Assembly (NCBI GenBank): GCA_964423615.1
Contig: CAYRFQ010000014.1
Span: 62,001-126,000 of the forward strand
Direction of reading: 5' to 3'
Source of the DNA: CAYRFQ01 sp964423615
Lineage (GTDB): Bacteria > Planctomycetota > Planctomycetia > Gemmatales > Gemmataceae
Length of the DNA stretch: 64,000 nt
Position 1 is the first letter of the stretch. Each line of letters starts with the position of its first letter. The position numbers were made by a program, and so were the translations under genes. Below, one piece after another: positions 34,162 to 42,220 of the stretch. Below the pieces are notes generated by a model. The model ran no database searches. It was not told the DNA's origin and saw nothing but the letters and a program-made list of their open reading frames with translations.

Positions 34162-35283
34162 TTACCGCACGAATGCCTCGACTTTTTCCAGGAATTCGGC
34201 ATTCGACTTGGTCTTTTCGAGTTGTTTGACGAGGGATTCCATGGCCGCGACAGGATTGAGTTGGAGAAGGCTGCGGCGTAGCAAGATGATTTGCTTGTAG
34301 AGGTCGGGCGCGATGAGGCGTTCCTCTTTCCGCGTGCCCGATTGGGCGATGTCGAGAGCGGGATAAATACGGCGGTCGGCGAGCTTGCGGTCGAGCACCA
34401 GTTCCATGTTCCCGGTGCCCTTGAACTCCTGAAAAATCAGATCGTCCATACGCGAACCGGTGTCGATAAGGGCCGTGCCCATGACCGTGAGCGACCCACC
34501 TTCTTCGAATAGACGAGCCGTTCCGAATAGTTTCTTCGGCGTGTCGAGGGCGCGAATGTCCATCCCGCCGCTCATCGTCCGTCCGCTGTTGCCCGACGTC
34601 TTGTTGTAGGCTCGGGCCAGCCGCGTCAAGCTGTCGAGTAACACGAAGACGTCCTTGCCTTGCTCGGCGAGTCGTTTCGCCCGCTCGACCACCAACTCCG
34701 CCAGACGCGTGTGTTCGTTCGCGTCTCGATCCGACGTGCTCGCGACGACCTCACCGCGGATGCTCCGACGCATCTCCGTCACCTCTTCGGGTCGTTCGTC
34801 GATGAGCAACATCACCAACTCCATGTCCGGATAGTTCGTCGAGACCGCCTTGGCGATGTGCTCCAACAAGACCGTCTTTCCCGAACGCGGCGGGGCAACG
34901 ATGAGCCCACGTTGGCCCTTGCCGATGGGCGTGAGCATGTCCATCACGCGTGTCGTCAACGGCTCCGGCCCCGTCTCCAAAATGAGTTGGTCTTGCGGGT
35001 CGATGGGCGTGAGCGATTCGAAATTGCGTCGCGGATACTTTTCCGGTTCGAGCCCGTCGATCTGTTCGACAGTGAGCAGCCTCGGCCCCGTCCCCTTCTT
35101 GCTCGGCTCCGTGGGCCCCGTGACATGAAGACCTTTTTGGAGTCTGTGTTTTTGAACCAGCACGTTCGAAACATAAGCGTCGCCCGACTGCGGTTTGTAA
35201 TTCTTGGCCGGGTTGCGCAAAAACCCGAAGCCCTTTGGATGAAGCTCGAGCACACCCTGCGCCGAGCTATTATCGTTCGTCAT
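34162..35283 (-). CDS. rho: Transcription termination factor Rho
   Basis: 373 residues, shorter than the 419 of E. coli because the first Rho_N helical subdomain is absent. The RNA-binding cold-shock-like domain is present (GVLELHPKGFGFLRNPAKNY). The Walker A APPRSGKT is at 130-137. Other hallmarks are LLIDERPEEVTEMRR, ASTSDRDANEHTRLAE, LLDSLTRLARAYN (Walker B), the Q/R loops (GNSGRTMSGGMDIRAL) and DRKLADRRIYPALDIAQSGTR. It is the hexameric ATP-driven helicase that ends transcription. ATG 35283 follows a GAGG site. Confidence 0.96.
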   Translation of the reverse strand: MTNDNSSAQGVLELHPKGFGFLRNPAKNYKPQSGDAYVSNVLVQKHRLQKGLHVTGPTEPSKKGTGPRLLTVEQIDGLEPEKYPRRNFESLTPIDPQDQLILETGPEPLTTRVMDMLTPIGKGQRGLIVAPPRSGKTVLLEHIAKAVSTNYPDMELVMLLIDERPEEVTEMRRSIRGEVVASTSDRDANEHTRLAELVVERAKRLAEQGKDVFVLLDSLTRLARAYNKTSGNSGRTMSGGMDIRALDTPKKLFGTARLFEEGGSLTVMGTALIDTGSRMDDLIFQEFKGTGNMELVLDRKLADRRIYPALDIAQSGTRKEERLIAPDLYKQIILLRRSLLQLNPVAAMESLVKQLEKTKSNAEFLEKVEAFVR

Positions 35284-35545
35284 GATCGTCCTCAACTGGA
35301 ATCGGTTCTCGGTTTTCTTTTGTCATTGCAAAGAAGTCATCGCAGGGACCGCAGCCACCCCAGAACGAGGATTGCGGTGTTCTCGTTAGAAGCTTGTCAA
35401 GGCGGAGGCGAGAGAGGTTTTGCGTTCCGGGAAAAGGGTTCGTAGTTAAGACCACCGGCACACACGATTTCTAACCACGAACTCCTCTTTTCCTTTTCGG
35501 CCCTTCCTGGTCCGGTGGGCTCTTCTGGCAGAAGCAACCAACGGG

Positions 35546-36343
35546 TTACACTTTTCGGCGAGGCGTAACGGCTTCCATTGTGCCGTCTGGGAGCGGGACA
35601 AGTTGATAATCGCCAAACAAGTTCGGCGATTCCTTTTGCATGATCTGCAGGACTTGGATTGCCAGCTTCCGAATTTCCACATCGGCGTGCCGACTGCCTC
35701 GCAGCTCAATGAAGTGGCGTAACGCGCGAGCGTTCACCGTCACAAATATTTTCGTTTCGGTCGCGTTGGGCAGAACGCTCCGGGCGGCCTGGCGAGCTTT
35801 CTTGCGCCGCAACGTTCGATCGGTTTCGTCTGCGAAAACCTCCTGCAGTTTTTCCGTCAGCTTCACGTAAGCTCCATGGCATTGGGCAATGGCGTCCAGC
35901 CATATCTCATGGAGTTCTGGATTGTCGGCAATGCAATCGGGCTCGACGTACTCGGCGACCGATTCGTCGACGTACCTCTGGCTCAACTGCGAATACCCCA
36001 CGCCAGCTCGATGTCGAATCAATTCGTGCGTCAACGAACGGCTCACGCCAGTGAAGATAAAGTTCCAGACAGCATGCTCCAGGACCGAACCGTGGCCGAC
36101 CTCAAGAATATGCTCAAGGTAAGCGCTGTTGCCGCCTGGCCGGGGCTTCGAGAAGCTCATGTAGCAGACACGGCCCGCCGTCTCAGACAAATACTCGCCC
36201 GCCACTTCGGTATCTGACTGCCAACTGACGCCGTGCTCGGCAAGGAAGCGATCGAGTTCCGCATCGTTGATCGTTTGCCGACCGACGAGGAAGACCGATG
36301 GCTCGCGGATAATAGTGATCTCAAGATGACCGTTCGAAGACAT
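35546..36343 (-). CDS. thyX: Flavin-dependent thymidylate synthase
   Basis: 265 residues. The ThyX signature is RHRAGVGYSQLSQRY (RHR-x8-S spacing, at about residues 110-124), preceded by HGSVLEHAVWNFIFTGVSRSLTHEL. Further hallmarks are ARSVLPNATETKIFVTVNARALRHFIELR, quoted in part, and ADVEIRKLAIQVL. It makes dTMP from dUMP using FAD, NADPH and methylene-tetrahydrofolate. ATG 36343 follows an AAGGGG stretch. It stands alone. No thyA was seen in the window. Confidence 0.95.
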   Translation of the reverse strand: MSSNGHLEITIIREPSVFLVGRQTINDAELDRFLAEHGVSWQSDTEVAGEYLSETAGRVCYMSFSKPRPGGNSAYLEHILEVGHGSVLEHAVWNFIFTGVSRSLTHELIRHRAGVGYSQLSQRYVDESVAEYVEPDCIADNPELHEIWLDAIAQCHGAYVKLTEKLQEVFADETDRTLRRKKARQAARSVLPNATETKIFVTVNARALRHFIELRGSRHADVEIRKLAIQVLQIMQKESPNLFGDYQLVPLPDGTMEAVTPRRKV

Positions 36344-37121
36344 TTTACAAGAACCCCTTCCCTGGGAAAATAACTAAATTGGCTGGATTGTGACTGACTC
36401 GGACGCACAGGCGGTTGGCTTGTGGATTCGATCCACTGGACTGAACATCCCAACCCCAACAACACCCCTTGGAATGATAACAGAAGGACTTCATCCCCGC
36501 CGCCAACCTTCAAGGGTTTTGTAAAGCCATTCGCGCTCGGATTCCTTCAAGGCCTTGTCCCCAGGGTCGCATTAGCACGAGGACTCGGTCAAGACGACAC
36601 GATGGGCTTCCCAAGACCGAACCAAGTCCCAGATTGGTTGCAAGTCCAAGATTCCACAGACCATGCAACCAACTAACCAAACCAGCAAAAACAGGTCAAG
36701 TAACAAAGGTGGGTTGCTCAGGAAACGAAGAGATTGAAATGAAACCAAATTACTCTCGGGCTCAACACCACACCACAATCCACTCCCAGTGACCCGTCCA
36801 AGAAAAAAGGGTAACCGGAGACAAACTTCAAACAACGAATCCCTCTACCCCGTCTCCTGTTCCTCAATGACCAACCCCTTGGTTCGTCCGAAACAAGAAA
36901 ACTCGGCGGATCCGCTTCTCCGAAATACGCGGAAATTCTCGGACCGTTCTGGGGGTCGGCACCCAGCTGTTCGGCCCAGAACCGTGTGTTCGCAACTCTG
37001 TACTCGTTGGAAAGAGACACCAACGCGCAAATTTTCCGAGGTGCTCGGGTCGTTTTTCGAGATCCGGCAACGTCAAACTCGTCCGATCCAACCATCTCGC
37101 GACCCGAAGCCATGCGATGGA
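36344..37121. other. Long non-coding interval
   Basis: 778 bp upstream of thyX and downstream of the CcbP-like gene. Several overlapping open frames in both strands exist but none has a ribosome binding site, a start in a sensible place or a recognisable pattern. No strong repeat or hairpin was seen. It could hold a decayed gene or an unrecognised RNA. Confidence 0.4.
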
Positions 37122-37493
37122 TTAGAACATCCGCCCCTGTCCAACCCAATAATGCCAGTCGAGGACGGCTTCCATCGTTTCCTCGTCGTTGTCGTCCACA
37201 GGTTCGAGTTGAGACAATGGCACAGCGAGTTTTCTTTTCCCCCAGTCAATCTTGACGAACATCTCACTCTCGCACTCCTCCGCGTCTGCCATACCAGAGA
37301 CCTCGACTTCGTCATCAGGTTCCAGGGGAGAAATGGAACGCTTCGCCACACACTTTGCGGCAAACGGAAACTGGAGTTGGTCCTGGAGGTAGTGGTACCA
37401 ACCCATCGCTTGTTCTTCGGGACCATAGCAATCGACGACGATTTCCATGGTGATCCGTTCGTCACGCTCCGGATCACGATCTTGCTTACTCAT
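37122..37493 (-). CDS. CcbP-type calcium-binding protein
   Basis: 123 residues, acidic. The core ITMEIVVDCYGPEEQAMGWY, YLQDQLQFPFAAKCVAKRSI, DEVEVSGMADAEECESEMFV, then KLAVPLSQLEPVDDNDEET and AVLDWHYWV match the Calci_bind_CcbP family. CcbP in cyanobacteria binds calcium and affects heterocyst formation; related proteins are found widely in planctomycetes with no known role. ATG 37493 follows a GAGAGGA site. It follows the 37506 frame by 12 bp on the same strand. Confidence 0.85.
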   Translation of the reverse strand: MSKQDRDPERDERITMEIVVDCYGPEEQAMGWYHYLQDQLQFPFAAKCVAKRSISPLEPDDEVEVSGMADAEECESEMFVKIDWGKRKLAVPLSQLEPVDDNDEETMEAVLDWHYWVGQGRMF

Positions 37494-37505
37494 TGGGAAA
37501 TCCTC

Positions 37506-37808
37506 TCACACGTTATTCGTTCCAAGTTCGCAGACATAAGGAAGCCTCAAACAAATTGACGCCGCTTGACCAATTCGACCCCTAATCTCTCGCAGACATC
37601 TTCGACCGGCCAACTCGGTGGGTGAACGCTGCCAGTTCGCCAGTCCGAGCGGCTTCCAACACCGCTCCAGACGAAGCGCAAGGACATCCCGCTCTTCCCT
37701 GTAGTCCTTGATAGGAACGCGATATCGTCCTGGTTTGATCTCCAACAGTTCCTGAACTTGTCGCCATTTCAAACGCTTCGAGAACTGCCGAGCCCAATGA
37801 CGACGCAT
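37506..37808 (-). CDS. Hypothetical basic protein (doubtful)
   Basis: 100 codons, strongly basic (RRHWARQFSKRLKWRQVQEL, YRVPIKDYREERDVLALRL). The first 65 residues look protein-like, the last 30 less so, which may mean a frameshift. It lies 12 bp upstream of the CcbP-like gene on the same strand. No family is recognised. Confidence 0.4.
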   Translation of the reverse strand: MRRHWARQFSKRLKWRQVQELLEIKPGRYRVPIKDYREERDVLALRLERCWKPLGLANWQRSPTELAGRRCLREIRGRIGQAASICLRLPYVCELGTNNV

Positions 37809-37851
37809 GGTTGCACTCGACCATCTTCTTAAGCCCTCAAAACGACAACGA

Positions 37852-38502
37852 TTACTTAGGCTTGTTCACTCTCGTACTTGCCATGAGACCGGGAAAATCA
37901 ATTCCCACTCGTTTATCGTTGGCGTGGACAGAAAACGTGCTGTGGATGTGGTAATTGTACTCTTGGGGAAAACGCTCCATACGTTCGATGGACTTTAGCT
38001 TTTGCTCTCGCGGGACACCCCAAAACCAAGTCCAATCATGAACCGAAGAGATCGTTCCCAACTCCCAATCGCCCGTGCAAACGACGCCTCGAAAAATCAC
38101 CATTGTGTCTGTCGAACTGTGTTTCGGTGCAGGAACGAGAAAGAATGGTCCCCCTGACAAATCCAATTGATGAACATCATCGAAGTAGGAAACACCAAGA
38201 CCTTGCGAGAACCCCCGTTGCAACCACGCTCGAGCCGTTGGAAACGCTCCACGAAAGTCGTTGAAAGTAGCCCTTGAGAAATGATCCCAGTGTTTATGAG
38301 TGCACAACAAATATTTCACCGATACCGACAGTTCCGCCACAGCTTCCTGGGCCACAACGGCTGGACTTGGTTCGCCAACGCTGCGAGGAGGCATTTCCAA
38401 AATCGCTGCTTCACCGCCGTGAACCAACAGCCAACAACCTGTCCGCAACCGGTTGAACTGGCCAAGGAGGTAGATGCCTTCAAACCACTGATCCAAGGAC
38501 AT
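37852..38502 (-). CDS. MBL-fold metallohydrolase-like protein
   Basis: 216 residues, cytoplasmic. Strands GCWLLVHGGEAAILEMP are followed by the metal motif THKHWDHFSRATF (HxHxDH with Lys in the middle), and later VPAPKHSSTDTMVIF and VVCTGDWELG supply the usual His and Asp ligands. The C-terminal part (NYHIHSTFSVH) may give a further His. It belongs to the metallo-beta-lactamase superfamily; the substrate is unknown. ATG 38502 has a GAGG site and is preferred over a longer start at 38598, which would overlap the next gene. Confidence 0.8.
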   Translation of the reverse strand: MSLDQWFEGIYLLGQFNRLRTGCWLLVHGGEAAILEMPPRSVGEPSPAVVAQEAVAELSVSVKYLLCTHKHWDHFSRATFNDFRGAFPTARAWLQRGFSQGLGVSYFDDVHQLDLSGGPFFLVPAPKHSSTDTMVIFRGVVCTGDWELGTISSVHDWTWFWGVPREQKLKSIERMERFPQEYNYHIHSTFSVHANDKRVGIDFPGLMASTRVNKPK

Positions 38503-38522
38503 GTCAGGGCCTCGCTGTTGGG

Positions 38523-38780
38523 TCAGGGATTTCCAGTCCCATTCGACTGCGGCGAAATGGTCAGTTGTTCGATTCTCACAATGGGCAACAACGAACAATG
38601 TTCGACTCTATCGAGAACCCCAGTAATCGGGTCCGCGCCCACGCCGATATCCACTCGCTCACGCAAAACCAACACTTGTTTGGGATGACGAAGGTCGTAA
38701 GTCTGCCCATCCGTCATGTGCAAACGCAATGGGATGAAAGGACGCACTCGCAGCAACTCCGACATTTCTTCGGGTCGCAT
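38523..38780 (-). CDS. Small conserved planctomycete protein, unknown
   Basis: 85 residues. The pattern MRPEEMSELLRVRPFIPLRL, HMTDGQTYDLRHPKQVLVL, and late HCSLLPIVRIEQL is one I know from many planctomycete and other genomes as an uncharacterised small protein. It has a strong GGAGG site before ATG 38780. It precedes the MBL-fold gene by 20 bp on the same strand, so the two are probably co-transcribed. Confidence 0.75.
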   Translation of the reverse strand: MRPEEMSELLRVRPFIPLRLHMTDGQTYDLRHPKQVLVLRERVDIGVGADPITGVLDRVEHCSLLPIVRIEQLTISPQSNGTGNP

Positions 38781-38810
38781 TGTTTGCCTCCAGAAAACAC
38801 TATCTCCCGA

Positions 38811-39197
38811 TCACTGTTCCACCAACTGAATCAAATTTCCACAGGTGTCGTCGAACACAGCCATCGTCACTGGTCCTGCTTGTGTTGGTTCCGTTTTGAA
38901 TGTCACTCCGAGTTGCTTCAATCTTTCAAATTCGGCTTGGAGATCGTCAACGAAGAACATGTTGGCAGGAATGCCGTCTTGGAAGATCGCTGCTTGGTAG
39001 GCCTTCGCAGCTTGATGAACATTCGGTTCGAGTAACAATTCCGCACCGTCCGGTGCCTCCGAGGAAACGACCGTCAACCACCTGTGCTCCTCGCTCACGG
39101 GAATATCCTCCTTTTTTTGGAATCCAAGGATCTCAGTGTAGAACTTCAAAGCCTTGGCTTGATCGTCAACAAAGATACCCGTGACTTGAATTTTCAT
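38811..39197 (-). CDS. VOC (glyoxalase/bleomycin-resistance) family protein
   Basis: 128 residues, one VOC unit. It starts IQVTGIFVDDQAKALKFYTE and includes EILGFQKKEDIPV, LLLEPNVHQAAKAYQ, and ends FDDTCGNLIQLVEQ, with the late Glu/Gln metal positions of the fold. VOC proteins act as isomerases, dioxygenases or resistance proteins; the role here is unknown. ATG 39197 has a GAGAGGGA site. It lies 30 bp upstream of the 38780 gene, so the minus-strand run 39197-37852 may be one operon. Confidence 0.85.
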   Translation of the reverse strand: MKIQVTGIFVDDQAKALKFYTEILGFQKKEDIPVSEEHRWLTVVSSEAPDGAELLLEPNVHQAAKAYQAAIFQDGIPANMFFVDDLQAEFERLKQLGVTFKTEPTQAGPVTMAVFDDTCGNLIQLVEQ

Positions 39198-39336
39198 CAG
39201 TGTTCCCTCTCCAATTTACCAGATTCCTTGCCACATCAATACACTCGCCGTGTCACTTTCTCACCATTCCTGGTAAAATGCAATCTCAACAGCACACTCC
39301 TTCTTGTTGCCGACAAAGGAGCCGCAGCCCTCTCTC

Positions 39337-40446
39337 ATGAACCGCCGCAATTTCCTGAACCCACAGCGAATGGCCGAAGCCGCAGCCAAAGGACTTGGCG
39401 CCGCCCAGGAGATCCAAAAGGATCTCGTCAACACAATCACCGACACTCCAGAAGAACCACGTCCCGAGTTTTCGTTGTTGAATTTCTCGCGGCGGGCCAT
39501 GGCCACCGAGTTCGAGTTCAGGGTCCCAGTCGGGATAGGCGTCCCCCCCGTCGAAGCGATGGAAGAAGCCCTCGACGAAGTCGACCGCCTCGAAACGCAG
39601 ATGACCGTCTACCGCGACAACAGCGAGTTGGTGGCGATTAACCAGCGGGCGTTTTTCGAGTCCGTCAAAATCGAGCCTGGTCTTTTCGAATTACTCCAAC
39701 TCTCGGCGAAAATCTCCCGCGATACGAACGGGGCCTTCGATATCTCCACTGGAGCCCTCACGAAGGCTTGGGGCTTCTTCCGACGTGCCGGACGTGTGCC
39801 CTCGCGTGGCGAACAACTCGCAGTTTTGAAGAAAGTCGGTATGCGATACGTCGCCTTCGATGCCACCGCACAAACCATCCGTTTTCGCCGAGAAGGCCTC
39901 GAACTCAACCTCGGAAGCATCGGCAAAGGCTACGCACTCGACCGGGCCACTTCGATTTTGCGAGACGTCTGGCAAGTTCCCCATGCGTTGTTGCATGGCG
40001 GACACAGTAGCGTGTACGGCCTCGGCAGCGAACCAGGAACTCTCAAAGGATGGCAAGTGGGTCTACGCCATCCGTGGAAACCAGAACAACGTCTGGGATT
40101 CGTTCGTCTTCGAAATCGCGGAATGGGAACGTCCGCCGCAACTTTCCAGCACCTGGAACACAACGGCCGAAAGCTCGGCCACGTCATCGACCCAAGGACA
40201 GGATGGCCCGCCGAAGGTTTGGCCAGTGCCACAGCCATCGCACCAACGGCGGCTCTCGCCGATGCCCTGGCAACCGCCTTCTTCATCATGGGCGTCGAGA
40301 AAACCCGCGAATACATCGCCAAGCACCCCGACGTCGGGACGATCTTGCTCCCCGCCAAGGAAGACGCTCAACCGATCGTCCTCAACATTCCCGAAGACGA
40401 AATTCAGCTTTCCTCTGGAACTGGTGTTTCGAATCGACCACAATAG
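39337..40446 (+). CDS. apbE: FAD:protein FMN transferase
   Basis: 369 residues. After an N-terminal region of about 55 residues the ApbE fold begins at FSRRAMATEFEFRVP. Hallmarks are EALDEVDRLETQMTVYRDNSEL, NGAFDISTGALTKAWGFF, LNLGSIGKGYALDRA, and GHVIDPRTGWP with the conserved His and Asp; the Mg site is ALADALATAFFIMG. It attaches FMN to flavoproteins such as NqrB/NqrC or RnfG. The N-terminus has a Tat-like or lipobox-free stretch (NRRNFLNPQRM), so location is unclear. ATG 39337 is the first ATG. Confidence 0.92.
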   Translation: MNRRNFLNPQRMAEAAAKGLGAAQEIQKDLVNTITDTPEEPRPEFSLLNFSRRAMATEFEFRVPVGIGVPPVEAMEEALDEVDRLETQMTVYRDNSELVAINQRAFFESVKIEPGLFELLQLSAKISRDTNGAFDISTGALTKAWGFFRRAGRVPSRGEQLAVLKKVGMRYVAFDATAQTIRFRREGLELNLGSIGKGYALDRATSILRDVWQVPHALLHGGHSSVYGLGSEPGTLKGWQVGLRHPWKPEQRLGFVRLRNRGMGTSAATFQHLEHNGRKLGHVIDPRTGWPAEGLASATAIAPTAALADALATAFFIMGVEKTREYIAKHPDVGTILLPAKEDAQPIVLNIPEDEIQLSSGTGVSNRPQ

Positions 40447-40578
40447 CGGTATACACAACAGAATAGTTCGGGACGAACGTTGACTGCTCGCCATCTTTCT
40501 CCCGTCTATCAGACCTTGCGACGTCGCGGGTCCTCATGGCTTACATGCATTGAATTGTCGGGAAGCGAGCACTCTGAC

Positions 40579-40640
40579 GCCAACCCGTAGCGCAAGTGAG
40601 GATCAAAGAATATTCCTCCTCACTCACACATCGGGCTGGC
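40579..40640. repeat. Palindromic repeat downstream of apbE
   Basis: gccaacccg (40579-40587) pairs with cgggctggc near 40640 with one mismatch, and gtgagga pairs with tcctcac inside. It resembles the element at 22131-22189 in layout (outer CCCG/CGGG arms, inner stem). The 260-bp apbE-DoxX gap contains nothing else recognisable. Confidence 0.55.
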
Positions 40641-40706
40641 GGAACAACGCTCGACAATCCAAGTTGGACCAGCAACTAGTTCCATCTTACCTCTCCTCGA
40701 AGCTCA

Positions 40707-41984
40707 ATGAATAACATCGACTGGCTCACAGATCCTCTGACGATAGTTCTCGCTGGAACGGTTTTAGTTAGCCTCTTCGTCTACCTAACCCACCGCGTAG
40801 CCACTGGAACCGGCGTCAAGCAAATGGAACCAAACATGGGCACGCGGGTGTTCCTCGTGTTGTTACGTTTGGCCATCGGATGGCACCTTCTTGTCGAAGG
40901 CGTTGACAAAATCCAGGACCCTTCCTGGACCAGCGACAGTTACCTGCGTGCGGCGACTGGCCCTCTCGCTCCCAAGTTCCGAGAACTGGCGAGTAACGAG
41001 GCCATCGAGAAAATGACACTCGGCGAAAACGACACCTTTCCTCCTGCCCTTGCGAAAGACTGGCAAGCCACCTACGACCAATTCGTCACCCACTACGAAT
41101 TGAGCGACAAACAGGAAGAAGACGCCAAGAAAGCCCTCGAGAACGCCAAGACGACCACCCTCAACTGGATGAAGACGTCGGCCAACCGGCCTGCAAGTGT
41201 CTCGACCACAGTCTCAGGCCAAGCTGCCCTGAATGTTCCAATGCGGGTCGCATACTACAAGCAAACTCTCGAGCGGATCGAAAAAATCGAGAAGGAAAAA
41301 TTACCCCGCTACAGCCCGATGATCGAGAAGGACGCCCAACGAGAATTGAATCGCAGTATCGGCGAACAAAGACGCAACGGGTATCCTCCACTTACCGAGA
41401 ACGAAAAGATCGAGCAGCTCAACAAGATCAAAATAAAACTGCGCGACAAAGCCCACGACGAGTTGCGAACCGCCCAAAAAGAATTGATTAAAACGTACAA
41501 CAGCCTCAAGTCCGACATGGAATCCAAGACTCTCAGCATGGAAAAAGCCCTCCGTGATGTCTTGGACGAGGAGCAACTCGAAAAGGCCCCACCGACCAAA
41601 TCTCGGCTCGACAACATCCGAGAGACACCCCTGCCACAATGGCGTGACTTGATCGTGAGCTACGGCCTCACGATCGCTGGAGGATGTTTAATTCTCGGCC
41701 TCTTTACCAGTTTGGCTGCCGTATTTAGTGCCCTCCTGCTTGTGATGTTCTACGCCGCCATGCCGCCGTTGCCTGACTGGCCCGCCAACCCCAAGGCTGA
41801 AGGGACTTACCTTTACATCAACAAGAACATCATCGAGATGCTCGCGTTGTTTGTCCTCGCCACAGTCCCAAGCGGACGTTGGGTTGGTCTGGATGGGTTG
41901 GTCCCATTCCTGGCATTCTGGCGAGGCAAGAAAAAGGACAAGGACACACAACCCGGCCAACAGCAACAACAGCACTCAGCATGA
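40707..41984 (+). CDS. DoxX-like membrane protein with a large inserted domain
   Basis: 425 residues. Two membrane helices lie at about 10-30 (LTIVLAGTVLVSLFVYL) and 48-70 (FLVLLRLAIGWHLLVEGVDKI, the DoxX start). About 235 mostly helical, charged residues follow (coiled-coil-like NEKIEQLNKIKIKLRDKAHD). The last part returns to membrane helices (VSYGLTIAGGCLILGLF, SALLLVMFYAAMPPLPDW, IIEMLALFVLATVPSGRW) as in the second half of DoxX. So a DoxX domain is split by a long extracytoplasmic insert. The tail is Lys- and Gln-rich. Function is unknown. DoxX proteins are linked to redox and sulfur metabolism. Confidence 0.75.
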   Translation: MNNIDWLTDPLTIVLAGTVLVSLFVYLTHRVATGTGVKQMEPNMGTRVFLVLLRLAIGWHLLVEGVDKIQDPSWTSDSYLRAATGPLAPKFRELASNEAIEKMTLGENDTFPPALAKDWQATYDQFVTHYELSDKQEEDAKKALENAKTTTLNWMKTSANRPASVSTTVSGQAALNVPMRVAYYKQTLERIEKIEKEKLPRYSPMIEKDAQRELNRSIGEQRRNGYPPLTENEKIEQLNKIKIKLRDKAHDELRTAQKELIKTYNSLKSDMESKTLSMEKALRDVLDEEQLEKAPPTKSRLDNIRETPLPQWRDLIVSYGLTIAGGCLILGLFTSLAAVFSALLLVMFYAAMPPLPDWPANPKAEGTYLYINKNIIEMLALFVLATVPSGRWVGLDGLVPFLAFWRGKKKDKDTQPGQQQQQHSA

Positions 41985-42220
41985 TCGGGAGTCGTTCCGA
42001 GGAAACTGTTGCGACCAACTCGATGCGTTCTTCCAAATCCCTCTCCCAACACAGGAGAGGGACAAACACCGAACGAAACGCGAAACTCAACGAACGAGGG
42101 ATCAAAACCCTCAATTAATTTTCTGACCGTAGTTCAACAACATTAAATTTTCGCTCATGCTTTTCGTCTCGGCCAAAAGCATGTCCTCATCCACAATAAA
42201 TATCATCAAGGAGACTTCCT

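Noticed and set aside
36718..37149. 143-codon minus frame in the thyX-CcbP interval
   Set aside because: No ribosome binding site and no protein-like pattern, and it overlaps the end of the CcbP-like gene.
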